DNA of 49,437 nucleotides from Bdellovibrionales bacterium (GTDB lineage Bacteria > Bdellovibrionota > Bdellovibrionia > Bdellovibrionales > Bdellovibrionaceae). Both the position numbers and the translations under genes were made by a program. The stretch spans positions 1 to 49,437 of the forward strand of contig SXSU01000018.1 of assembly GCA_005793345.1 (NCBI GenBank), read 5' to 3'. Positions 1 through 8,341 of this stretch are shown in pieces (positions within the stretch are counted from its first letter, which is position 1; every line of letters starts with the position of its first letter). The notes below the pieces were generated by a model. That model had not been told where the DNA came from. It searched no databases and saw nothing but the letters and a program-made list of their open reading frames with translations.

Positions 1-124
1 ATCAGAGGTTGCGAAAAAAAGAAAGGCATTGAAAGCAGAAGTTGACTCACAAGCACCGATCAATTAGCACTACGCCATCAACTGGCCAAATTTAATTGGC
101 GCCATAAACAAAATCTGGTCAAAT

Positions 125-919
125 TTAAAAGTCGGATAACAGTAATCTCAAAATTAACTCCAATGGGTAATTAGGTATCATTAATTCTTCATTAAAAACA
201 GTTTTAAGATCAGAATAATTTTGTATCTCTCTAACCAAATATTCAGCGCCATTAATTTTATAAAAACTTTTATTCCAAATCCCAATTGAATGCGATTCAA
301 AAACACGATGAATACAAAGAGTGGTCATAAACATAGCTGAGCGATCGAAAGTCTTTTTAATACCAATATCTAGATCCTGTTTTGTAAAAGGCAACGATGA
401 AGATTCAAACTTCCTTATCAATTTACCATCTCTGCAAATTTCAAAAAGATAATTTTCACAATCGTTCAATGGAGAAAATATAAATCGTTGATTTCCAAGG
501 TCCTTGGTAAAAGATGCAGATGGATGGATTAGAAAAGGACCGGCTATTGATGACATAATACCAACATCGACAAAGTAATTTGATCCATCTATATTAACTC
601 GAAGACTCAAGTGCGAAAGAATACCATCTTTTCGAATACCAATAAGTTCTGATTTAAATCCAATGTAATTTAAAATATAGTTGAGATAAATATTCTGAGT
701 GAAACAAGTGCCACCATATGTTTTTTAAGCTACACCCTCGACAAACTCTTCGAGGGTTGGAATTGAAGGTCCAATTTCGTAATAACGAATTATTTTTGAT
801 ATGTTTTCATATGGGATCTTAGATAAATGGTGATGAATAAGTGAAGTTAAATATGAAACACTAGGTGGTCTTTGCTGAATACCAATAAGATTTAAGTATC
901 TTTCCTCATTCGTCACCAT
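125..919 (-). pseudogene. arylamine N-acetyltransferase interrupted by an in-frame stop
   Basis: The two halves read in one frame as a single arylamine N-acetyltransferase (NAT, Acetyltransf_2), which moves acetyl from acetyl-CoA to arylamines through a Cys-His-Asp triad. The N-terminal part has the family motif around SKIPYENISK. A TAA at 725-727 ends it after EEFVEGVA. Translation past the stop in the same frame gives KTYGGTCFTQN with the catalytic Cys, then SHLSLRV with the His and YFVDVG with the Asp. The frame is unchanged on both sides, so this is a nonsense substitution, not a frameshift. Total length of about 263 residues is normal for NAT. I start at ATG 919 because a GGAGG lies just upstream; an earlier ATG at 943 has no ribosome site. 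It could be a young pseudogene, a sequencing error or a readthrough gene. Without readthrough the product lacks the active site. Confidence 0.8.
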
Positions 920-1114
920 TGACCTCCGCAAAAGAAACTGCATTTAATTTAATATTCTTCTCACAATGTTATGTGGACTTACTTTGTTTGTTGAAAATAT
1001 ACAAACTGATTTGTAATAAGTAGAAATATAATTTTAAAAATAACTATTTTACAAACTTTCAATGAAAGTAAATCCATGTATTTTTTGAATAAGAAATTTT
1101 GGAGCCACTGGAAA

Positions 1115-1552
1115 TTATACCAACTTTTTGATATGCTCTACAAGCAAATACAATTTTTCGTGCATACGAAGTCGATCAAATAAAGAGCATTCAATTAGTG
1201 GTTTTTTCTCAGGCCAAATTTTATAACCATTTATCTTATCACCCTTTAATGAGTGAGTTTCATAAATGAGACGAAATTTTTTTGTAGTTTCATCTTTTTT
1301 CCAGAACAAAAATTCTCTCATAAGAAATTGGAGGACACTTGACATACCTGCAAGTTCAAATACCTTCATATGATCTTCATCAATTTTATGATCTTGGACA
1401 TTGATACCAATTTCGATGCCAATAAATTTTTGGCTTAAATACTTTTCTAATTTTTTAATATCTTCAGAGGACTGATCTGCTCTATTTTTGATGTTATCTG
1501 CCGTAGTTTCCAGTTCAGAAATGGCTTTGGCTAATGTTTGAGAGTGAAACAT
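1115..1552 (-). CDS. hypothetical protein, coiled-coil N-terminus
   Basis: I do not recognise this 145-residue protein. It has no signal peptide or membrane segment. Residues about 5-45 are rich in Ala, Glu, Lys and Leu and look like a helical coiled coil. The rest is a mixed region with the basic aromatic stretch FWKKDETTKKFRLIYETHS and a final helix. The ATG at 1552 is preceded by an AAAGGAG 4 nt upstream, a strong ribosome site, and coding composition resembles neighbouring genes. It stands alone, with 195 nt to the broken NAT gene downstream. A cytoplasmic role is likely, but no function can be given. Confidence 0.7.
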   Translation of the reverse strand: MFHSQTLAKAISELETTADNIKNRADQSSEDIKKLEKYLSQKFIGIEIGINVQDHKIDEDHMKVFELAGMSSVLQFLMREFLFWKKDETTKKFRLIYETHSLKGDKINGYKIWPEKKPLIECSLFDRLRMHEKLYLLVEHIKKLV

Positions 1553-1749
1553 ATATCTCCTTTACGTTATTCGCTGCAATCAAGCATTCAAGGCCCACTC
1601 AAGGGGTTATTAGATCCACTCAAAGATTATAATATCATACTATATGAAGATCAAGATCTGTCAAATTCAATCCAAAATTCTCATATCACATTTTATTTAA
1701 AAATTGATAAAATGGGTATACTTCCAAGTAAAGTGGAGTTTGAGAAGTT

Positions 1750-1779
1750 TTGAAAATACTTGTGTAATGTCACTAAAAT
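1750..1779 (+). promoter_or_regulatory. candidate sigma70 promoter for the 1833 gene
   Basis: TTGAAA at 1750-1755 and TAAAAT at 1774-1779 are separated by 18 bp, each one base from consensus. The site lies about 50 bp upstream of the start at 1833. The region is very A+T-rich, so chance matches are possible. Confidence 0.4.
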
Positions 1780-1832
1780 CAATTCTTGAATTTTTTTTTG
1801 AACAAATGTACCTTCATAAAAAAGGATCAATT

Positions 1833-2303
1833 ATGAAACTAGTACTTTTATTGATTTCAATATTACTTTTCGTCCAAGTATCTTTTGCTGAAGTCATCAT
1901 CTTGGATGTTAACAAAAATTCCTCCGGACAATGGATTGTTGAAGAACAGTTGGTGGGAAACTCTCCTGAGAACGAATGGAGTTTGACAAGGTTAATTTAT
2001 AAAGGAAAAATAATTGGTGAATCAAACTCCGCTATCTGTAATCAATTTCTGATACCAAATCCAGATACGATTCAGTTATTGACCCCAAAACCAATAGGCA
2101 CACTTTGCAAAGTTCGAATCTCTATCTCAGCATTTGACTGTCCTGGAGGTTCAGCTTTTGCTACAGCCACAATTGAGGGACTCAATTGCAATTCAACCGT
2201 GGAGCAGTTCAAGAAGTCTGCACCTATCCATTCCAAAGGATCAGTCGAGCTTGATACAGCAACACCAGAAGAAGTTAATAATATAGAATTTATCTTTGAA
2301 TAA
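1833..2303 (+). CDS. exported hypothetical protein
   Basis: This 156-residue protein begins with a clear signal peptide (MKLVLLLISILLFVQVSFA, cleavage after SFA) and should be periplasmic or outer-membrane associated. The mature part has four Cys, in SAICNQ, TLCKVR, FDCPGG and LNCNST, consistent with two disulfides. Much of it looks like beta strands. An in-frame extension upstream exists, but ATG 1833 has AAGGA seven bases before it and starts exactly at the signal peptide. The gene converges on the eleven-gene minus-strand operon with only 17 nt between stops, and no strong terminator is visible there. I do not recognise the family. Confidence 0.75.
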   Translation: MKLVLLLISILLFVQVSFAEVIILDVNKNSSGQWIVEEQLVGNSPENEWSLTRLIYKGKIIGESNSAICNQFLIPNPDTIQLLTPKPIGTLCKVRISISAFDCPGGSAFATATIEGLNCNSTVEQFKKSAPIHSKGSVELDTATPEEVNNIEFIFE

Positions 2304-2320
2304 ACAATTATTTTTATCTT

Positions 2321-2818
2321 TTAAAATTTAATAGTCCATTGAACTTCAACAGAAGAGGATTGAAAATCTTTTGTTAAAAGTTTAAAATTCATTTTTTTTA
2401 TTTCTGTTGAAAAACAATCTGGTACTTCGTTTGAGGCGTTAAGATTTACCAATTTTGTATCTATCAAGTTACCTGTTTTTGTTAATCGTGAAGTTAATAA
2501 AAGTTCATTGCTCATTGTAAAATGATTTTCAAGACAAGAAATAAAACTAGGAGATATTTGCTTACTAAACATCGATCTAAATACTTCCGGGTCAAGCTTA
2601 TCTTGGTTATGAGCATTTAACTGTGTTGATTTTATATTTTTATTCTTATGTTTTGGGTTTTTGATATTGTTAAATTCTATTTTGTTTTGCAAATTCTGAA
2701 TTGCATTAACTGAGTTTGGCATTTGAACTATTAAATCCATACTGATTCTGGTAGCGAAAAAAAGTATGAAAATAAAAAAAACATTTCGATAAATCTTAAT
2801 CTTTGAATCGTCCATCAT
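2321..2818 (-). CDS. AgmX/PglI- or TonB-like periplasmic protein
   Basis: This is the last gene of the eleven-gene operon. The 165-residue product has a short cytoplasmic start, one membrane anchor at about residues 11-29, a low-complexity Asn/Lys linker at 45-72, and a C-terminal domain at about 90-165. That domain has the pattern of AgmX/PglI C-terminal domains: Cys95 in SFISCLENHF, an LTKTGNLIDTK turn, Cys135 in VPDCFSTEI, and a final strand VEVQWTIKF. AgmX/GltJ-type proteins are TonB-like links in gliding and energy-transfer complexes. Its start overlaps the upstream stop as TAATG, so translation is coupled. With a MotAB-like stator in the same locus, a role in carrying force across the periplasm is a reasonable inference. 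The family call rests on pattern only. Confidence 0.6.
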   Translation of the reverse strand: MMDDSKIKIYRNVFFIFILFFATRISMDLIVQMPNSVNAIQNLQNKIEFNNIKNPKHKNKNIKSTQLNAHNQDKLDPEVFRSMFSKQISPSFISCLENHFTMSNELLLTSRLTKTGNLIDTKLVNLNASNEVPDCFSTEIKKMNFKLLTKDFQSSSVEVQWTIKF

Positions 2819-4593
2819 TAATAATTATCCCAATTATCCCAAATCTCATAATTATTTTCAAGGGGGCGAATATAAAATTCTCTATAGGGCAATTGTGTAG
2901 GATATTCAAATGGGATATTAAGGTTTCCATTAGAACTTTTTAGTGTTTTTAAATCTAATTGACCCAACTTTAAAATACCATTACGAACTGCAGAATTACC
3001 TTTGATCCAATTGTCATCCAATGAATTTGTAAAAGTAAAGATCAGTTGTTGAATATTTTCATTTTCAGAATCACTTGCTTTATTTAATAATGACTTAAGT
3101 TTTAAAATTATTATTTGGTTTATGGATTTTAAATTCTGGAAATCTGCTTGAGAAAGTTGTAATTGAACTTTAGCATAATCATTAATAAAGTTGATTGCGG
3201 ATTGTTTCAATCTGTTATTTGAAAAATTGTTTTTTGAATTCAATTCTTTTTTTAATTTATTTGCATTACGTTCTAAGACTGATACATAAAGATTTAATTC
3301 TTTAAAAAAATAATGATTTTTAGGAATACGTTTCAATACAGAATAAAACTCTTTTCGATTCCCATTAAAAGCATATTTTTTAAGTAAATCTAAATTAAAT
3401 TTTAACCATAATGATTTTGGTATACTTGCTGCAAATGCACCTAATGATGTATCATCCCATTTTATTTCAGTAAATATTTGCGCGGCAAAATTAGTTAATT
3501 GATTATTTCCACCCTCATTTAATAAAAGCCGCAAATAAAACAATGTTTTTTGTAAGTTATTTTTTTTCCAATAAGTATAGCAAAGTTCATACAAAACATC
3601 TGTATTCTTTTGATACTTATCAAAGGAGTTTAACAACTCAAGAAGTTTTAACTTTAAATCGATATCTGTTTTTTTTAAATCAACCAAAGCAATCCACTCT
3701 ATATCTTCGACTGTTTTTGCATTCTTTACTATATCTAGTATGGTTTTATTTTTTAATTCTTCAGAAATTTGATTTTTACTTACCTTTAAATTCCATAAAA
3801 AACGTCGCTCTGGTTCTTTGATATTTTTAAAACTATCAACACTTAAATCATTCAATCGTTCTTCCAATATTGGATTTGCAATTTTAAGTTGCTGTGATAA
3901 TTCAAAGCCCCGAGCTAAAATTTCTGGCTTATAAAATGGAGAATTTTTATTTTGCAAAAAAAGTATTAAATATTCAAATTCTTTATTTTGCGAATACAAT
4001 TGATCACCAATATGGGTATCAAATAAATTTCGGCAATTACTTCCTGAAATTAATTTTGAATTAGGAATATCTCGTAAATATAGATCTGAGAATTGAGATA
4101 AAGAACTAACTAAAACACCATCTTGAAACCACTTTTCAAAAGTGTCACCCACTTGGTAATCAGGTGTAATAAATTTTCGATAATTTCTAAATACTGATGC
4201 AAATAATAAATTTTTAAAATCTTCTCCTATGGGGTCGGACGTGAATATATCTTTGTAGTTTTGAAATGGACATACTTTTGCAGAATATTCTGCAAGTAAT
4301 GCCAGTCTCAGGGATTCATGGTTTGACCTTTGTGTTCTCTCTAAAATTTGATGGGATCTCCATACTTCATTATAATTACTTTTATGATAATTATAATTCA
4401 TTAAGAAAATTACTTTTTTCGTCCAATTTATTTTATCTCCAAATTGAATCTTACGAAATAACTCTGAACCTTTTTCTAAATCCCCTTGTTTGTAAAATAA
4501 AATTCCTTGTTCTAAATTTTCAACTGTTGCAGAAGCTTTAAAAATATAAAGAGTGAAAAGTAAAATAAATATTCTTTTTAAAATATTGACCAA
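2818..4593 (-). CDS. exported TPR-like repeat protein
   Basis: This protein of about 591 residues has an N-terminal signal sequence (hydrophobic stretch FILLFTLYIFKASA). The rest is almost entirely predicted alpha helix. The segment LEQGILFYKQGDLEKGSELF at residues 27-46 is a textbook TPR-like unit, and further degenerate helical pairs follow around 330-420. It is probably a periplasmic scaffold. I accept the TTG start at 4593 because an AGGAGGAGG lies about 7 nt upstream, within the end of the upstream gene. It overlaps its upstream neighbour by 16 nt and the downstream gene by 1 nt. TPR proteins are common in envelope-spanning gliding and secretion machines such as the Myxococcus Glt complex, but no specific orthology is claimed. 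Confidence 0.65.
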   Translation of the reverse strand: MVNILKRIFILLFTLYIFKASATVENLEQGILFYKQGDLEKGSELFRKIQFGDKINWTKKVIFLMNYNYHKSNYNEVWRSHQILERTQRSNHESLRLALLAEYSAKVCPFQNYKDIFTSDPIGEDFKNLLFASVFRNYRKFITPDYQVGDTFEKWFQDGVLVSSLSQFSDLYLRDIPNSKLISGSNCRNLFDTHIGDQLYSQNKEFEYLILFLQNKNSPFYKPEILARGFELSQQLKIANPILEERLNDLSVDSFKNIKEPERRFLWNLKVSKNQISEELKNKTILDIVKNAKTVEDIEWIALVDLKKTDIDLKLKLLELLNSFDKYQKNTDVLYELCYTYWKKNNLQKTLFYLRLLLNEGGNNQLTNFAAQIFTEIKWDDTSLGAFAASIPKSLWLKFNLDLLKKYAFNGNRKEFYSVLKRIPKNHYFFKELNLYVSVLERNANKLKKELNSKNNFSNNRLKQSAINFINDYAKVQLQLSQADFQNLKSINQIIILKLKSLLNKASDSENENIQQLIFTFTNSLDDNWIKGNSAVRNGILKLGQLDLKTLKSSNGNLNIPFEYPTQLPYREFYIRPLENNYEIWDNWDNY

Positions 4594-5357
4594 GCAATTC
4601 CTCCTCCTAAAATTGTCCAGGATTTTAAATCTTGATCAGGTTTTTTAAGTGGATATTGATAATCATAGTCAACAAAAACACTTAGAGACTTTGGCAAAGA
4701 AAATTGCAATCGTAAACCCACTTCACTTACAAACTGATATTTAATAGGACGTTGGGCAGGTAATACACCTTTTTTATCATATAAATTGTAATGCAAACCT
4801 ATTTTCGCCAATATTAAATGTTCCCAGTCTGACATCCATGGACTTAATATTGTAAAACTTCGGCCTGCAATTATAGGAATGCCAAATTGAAAGTAAAGTT
4901 CTTTTCTACTTGGTTGTGCCGCCTGATTAAATGGTGTTAAGGATAAAGAGTCAGACGAAGTGGTGCTTGTTACTGAAGTTGATCTAATACCCGTATATAA
5001 AAAATACTTTGCAGATAAATTTGTTCTCAAACCTAAAGAAATTCCGTTGGATTCAAAATTATTTTTTTCATTAACAGAATATTTAGTTAACTCAAAACCA
5101 AATTTTTCTAAATTTAAATCATATAATCGTGGATTTTCAGATTGCACAATGACTTCATTAACTAAATCAAATGAAGAAACAGGCGCTGCAGCGACCGTAA
5201 CAGACAAACTCTGAAATATAATAACACAAATAAATAAATATATAGTAAATTCGAAATTAATTTTATTTATATTAATAAAATTATTAAAAATATCTTTAGT
5301 TATTATACTTATTTTACTTAATTTACTTATATTGAATTTTCTTTGTAAAGTTGCCAT
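4578..5357 (-). CDS. outer-membrane beta-barrel protein
   Basis: The C-terminal 200 residues show alternating hydrophobic and polar strands such as YFLYTGIRSTSVTST, ELYFQFGIPI, LILAKIGLHYNLY and LSVFVDYDYQY. They end in a terminal Phe (GGGIAWSIF), the usual signal for BAM-dependent insertion. A hydrophobic export segment lies at about residues 37-58 after a long charged lead. I chose the ATG at 5357, which forms TAATG with the stop of the upstream gene. An ATG at 5390 is in frame but lacks a ribosome site. The product, about 259 residues, most likely forms a small outer-membrane barrel of 8-10 strands. It may be the outer-membrane end of the machine encoded by this operon. The exact family is unknown. 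Confidence 0.6.
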   Translation of the reverse strand: MATLQRKFNISKLSKISIITKDIFNNFININKINFEFTIYLFICVIIFQSLSVTVAAAPVSSFDLVNEVIVQSENPRLYDLNLEKFGFELTKYSVNEKNNFESNGISLGLRTNLSAKYFLYTGIRSTSVTSTTSSDSLSLTPFNQAAQPSRKELYFQFGIPIIAGRSFTILSPWMSDWEHLILAKIGLHYNLYDKKGVLPAQRPIKYQFVSEVGLRLQFSLPKSLSVFVDYDYQYPLKKPDQDLKSWTILGGGIAWSIF

Positions 5358-7444
5358 TAGTTTTTTTCCGGAAACATTGAATTTATACATTGACTAGAAT
5401 TACGATCTCGCCAAATAGAATCAAGTTGATAAACACCAGCCTCATCAAAGTAGGGATGATCACAAAAATCCGTACAGTGCTCAAAAATATTATTTAAATT
5501 CCACAAAGGCCTAATCCATTTTTTATCGCCGACTTCCTTATGAGATTGAATATCTTTTTTAAAAGGAATAATTCCAATTACAGAACCAGTAACTGGCAAA
5601 TTGTAATAGACGGCACCCCAAAATGCATAACTCCATGAAACACCTATTTTAAAATTTCCTCCATTTTTATCTGCATTAAATATATTTAGACCCTGAAGAT
5701 AATTAAATGCAGGTTCAGTGCTATTTATTTTTTTAAATCGTATTTGCGATAACAAAAACTCATTATCGTTTTCAGAACAAATGCGTAACGCTTCATTTTC
5801 ATTGAGTATCAATTTTTGACTTTCAAAATAAGTAATCATTTGCGATTCATCTTGCTGTGTAAACTCATTTGCTGGAACACTTATAAATTTAAGTTTTGGA
5901 TTTTTACTTAAACCTCTATCCCCATGCTTTTGGACATAAGCTTCGTAATTTGCCCGGGTTGGAAATGGTCCCATTGGAATAAGAAAATTAAACAAACTGT
6001 TTTTTATGACTCCACCGTCATCGACTAAACAATTATCATCACCCATTAATTCACTTCCTACTGGAACATTTTTTTGTGGACACCAAACAATACTTTGTGA
6101 AGCTAATAAAGGGTGATTAAACTCAGCGGTACTATCATAGATAAAACCACCCACTAAACGTGGCGAAATTTTAAATTTTTCAGATTCAATGATTTGATTA
6201 AGCACTTCGAGAACGATCTCTTGAATTCGTTGAAATTCTGAATTAAATTTGTGATTAATAATAATTTTAAAAATAAAATCATATTGTTGTTGCTGATTTG
6301 AAGTTTTAAACTTCTGTAAGTCTGTAACTAATTTATTTTTGAATTCATTTTGAAAATTAATTTCATTTCCTAATTTAAAACATATTTTTTCATTAGATAG
6401 ATTTTGAAATCCCATGATAAAATTTTGATATTCAAAAAATAAAGGTGAAAACAGGTTCGCTGACTTCTCATCATTAGGACATGGAAAAACAGCTATCGGA
6501 ATTTGTAAAGTATCTTTGAGTGGTGTTTTGAACTGAATATTTTCTTTATATACTTTAGGATTTTTACGAGCCAAAGAAAAAGTCTTAAATAACTCTTTAT
6601 AATCTTTACTTAAACCACTGATATTTATACAAACTCCAGTATAAGAGTTTGGACTATTACCTATGTCAGAATTTACCCAAGTGTATGGTTCTGTTATACT
6701 TTGATTTAAATTAATAGTTACTTGATCTTCTCTACAGACTAGAGCCGGAAATAAATAAGAATTTTGACTGGTAATTTTTAGCATACTTAACTCATCGGAA
6801 TCAGCAGATGTTAAGTTTAAATGATTTATCTTAAAGTTTCTACTCAACCCATATTGACTAATTTCACTATCACTTGGGCTTCCAAAATTATTCACAAATC
6901 GGAGTTGAATATGTTGATTATTTTTATCAAATACACCATAAAATAAAGCACTGAAACTATCACCACTATCATTGTGACGATGTTTCTGCACAAAAGAATC
7001 AGCCTCAACATACATTGATGAACGCTCATGGTATTTTAGCCGTAAAAAAATTTGTTCAGGTGCTGTATCAGAGTAAAAACTAAAACTTCCACACAAATCA
7101 GTTCCACAGTCAAGCTGTGCATGAGTATGAACCCCCTGATTTAAATCTAAAATTTTATACTTATCTTTTTGTGAAGTATCCGTCCATTCCAATTGAAAGT
7201 TATGGCTCATTATTGACTCACCCTTAATTCGATAGAAAAAATAGCTTACTTTCTCTTGCTCAAACCAATGAGTTGAAATGATTTGCAAATCAATTTTTAA
7301 TGGGCGAATTGGAACTTTAGTTGAATTGCAACCAACAGTGAATGTAAGAAATGCAAGAAGCGCAATTAGAAGCGCAAGTAGTGAACGAAGTAAATTTGCT
7401 AGATTATGAATATAATTATTTTCTATTTTTATAGACTTACTCAT
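5357..7444 (-). CDS. large exported protein, probable lipoprotein
   Basis: This product of 695 residues begins with a long hydrophobic region ending LTFTVGCNS. The Cys after Gly looks like a lipobox, although Thr at -3 is not the usual Leu. The mature part has many Cys (in DCGTDLCGS, VCREDQ, PNDEKS, CFKLGNE, WCPQKN and others), fitting an oxidising periplasm. It appears beta-rich. I see no known domain. ATG 7444 overlaps the upstream stop as ATGAGTAA and has an AGGA about 8 nt upstream; a TTG two codons earlier is less likely. The downstream barrel gene begins at its stop codon. Its place between a lipoprotein and a barrel gene suggests a structural subunit at the inner face of the outer membrane. 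Confidence 0.6.
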   Translation of the reverse strand: MSKSIKIENNYIHNLANLLRSLLALLIALLAFLTFTVGCNSTKVPIRPLKIDLQIISTHWFEQEKVSYFFYRIKGESIMSHNFQLEWTDTSQKDKYKILDLNQGVHTHAQLDCGTDLCGSFSFYSDTAPEQIFLRLKYHERSSMYVEADSFVQKHRHNDSGDSFSALFYGVFDKNNQHIQLRFVNNFGSPSDSEISQYGLSRNFKINHLNLTSADSDELSMLKITSQNSYLFPALVCREDQVTINLNQSITEPYTWVNSDIGNSPNSYTGVCINISGLSKDYKELFKTFSLARKNPKVYKENIQFKTPLKDTLQIPIAVFPCPNDEKSANLFSPLFFEYQNFIMGFQNLSNEKICFKLGNEINFQNEFKNKLVTDLQKFKTSNQQQQYDFIFKIIINHKFNSEFQRIQEIVLEVLNQIIESEKFKISPRLVGGFIYDSTAEFNHPLLASQSIVWCPQKNVPVGSELMGDDNCLVDDGGVIKNSLFNFLIPMGPFPTRANYEAYVQKHGDRGLSKNPKLKFISVPANEFTQQDESQMITYFESQKLILNENEALRICSENDNEFLLSQIRFKKINSTEPAFNYLQGLNIFNADKNGGNFKIGVSWSYAFWGAVYYNLPVTGSVIGIIPFKKDIQSHKEVGDKKWIRPLWNLNNIFEHCTDFCDHPYFDEAGVYQLDSIWRDRNSSQCINSMFPEKN

Positions 7445-8228
7445 TTGCAAATCCTATAAGCCAGTCAAAAAAATCTTTTGTTTCTTTTTTGATTTGCTCA
7501 TCCCTTGCAATTAACCCATTCTCTCCAGGATCTGGTGATTCAATTCCTTTGACAAATAATAAATTAGTTTGAGGTAAAAACCACTTCCAATATTCAAAAT
7601 ATCCCCAGGTCTTATTTGAAATTAAAAAATAATGTAAACTTTTTGACCTAACATTTTTTTCTTTCAAAACTTTAATTTCTAGCCAATCATTAGATTGCAC
7701 TGACGGTGAAGGTGATCTTGAATAGACATCACGATCCCAGAAAATTGCTTTTAAATGTAAACTCAAACGTAATTTACTATCTGCTTGTGTCGGATATTGT
7801 GGATTTAGTGCTGAGTTTGAAATAGATCGATCTTCAATTAAATATAAAGTTTTGCAGTCACCTGGTGGAATTTTAATTTCATTAATGATAACTTTATCTG
7901 CAAGTTGAGTTAAACCTTCCTTAATCAATTTAAAGCGCATACTCCACTCATTTAAGCGGTACTTTTTTTCACTTTCAAGGCCCATAAAACAATTACTATC
8001 ATTAATGCTTTCTGGTGATAACATTATTGCATCTAATATAATTGTATAAAATGGTAATGGAATTGGATCAACACGTCGATTTTGAGGTCCACTAGGATCT
8101 TTTCTTTTCCGTGAACTCCCCTCATAACAATGAACTTGCAATAATAGCGAACAAAGTAATCCAATTTTTAAAACTATTTTTAAAATTAAATTTAAAATAA
8201 ATTTAAATTTGATTATTCGTTTTCTCAT
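7437..8228 (-). CDS. exported hypothetical protein
   Basis: The 263-residue product has a basic N-terminus (MRKRIIKFKF) and a hydrophobic core up to LLLQVHC. A Cys follows, but His at -1 makes a lipoprotein site doubtful, so it may be a plain signal peptide or an unusual lipobox. Next come a basic proline-rich linker (SSRKRKDPSGPQNRR) and a domain with three Cys. No family is recognised. It is the only gene in the operon with a long spacer before it (113 nt). That spacer holds four tandem copies of a 6-bp unit (8244-8267) just upstream of its AGGATG ribosome site, so its expression may be set separately from the genes before it. Confidence 0.55.
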   Translation of the reverse strand: MRKRIIKFKFILNLILKIVLKIGLLCSLLLQVHCYEGSSRKRKDPSGPQNRRVDPIPLPFYTIILDAIMLSPESINDSNCFMGLESEKKYRLNEWSMRFKLIKEGLTQLADKVIINEIKIPPGDCKTLYLIEDRSISNSALNPQYPTQADSKLRLSLHLKAIFWDRDVYSRSPSPSVQSNDWLEIKVLKEKNVRSKSLHYFLISNKTWGYFEYWKWFLPQTNLLFVKGIESPDPGENGLIARDEQIKKETKDFFDWLIGFANE

Positions 8229-8243
8229 TAATTCATCCTAATC

Positions 8244-8267
8244 TTATTCTTATTCTTATTCTTATTC
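8244..8267. repeat. tandem hexanucleotide repeat, four units
   Basis: Four perfect copies of TTATTC on the plus strand (GAATAA read in the direction of the operon) lie about 15-40 bp upstream of the start codon at 8228, just before its ribosome site. Flanking bases extend the pattern imperfectly. Change in copy number would alter leader spacing but not any reading frame. Confidence 0.85.
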
Positions 8268-8341
8268 TAAATCTTAATAGTAATCCCATTCTCGAATACT
8301 ACACAGATCCTTAACTAAAAATCTACTCAAATTAATCATTA

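Noticed and set aside
2..67. Possible 3' end of a plus-strand gene (reads SEVAKKRKALKAEVDSQAPIN then stop)
   Set aside because: Only 21 codons are visible and no family is evident. A GCCAA-6 nt-TTGGC hairpin follows at about 95-110, but this is too little to support a gene.
1538..1753. A 71-codon open frame between the 1115 and 1833 genes
   Set aside because: It needs a TTG start inside the divergent gene, has no ribosome site and no recognisable domain. It may be a gene remnant or chance.
2304..2320. Terminator between the 1833 gene and the machine operon
   Set aside because: The gap is 17 nt, and no stem longer than a few A-T pairs can be found.
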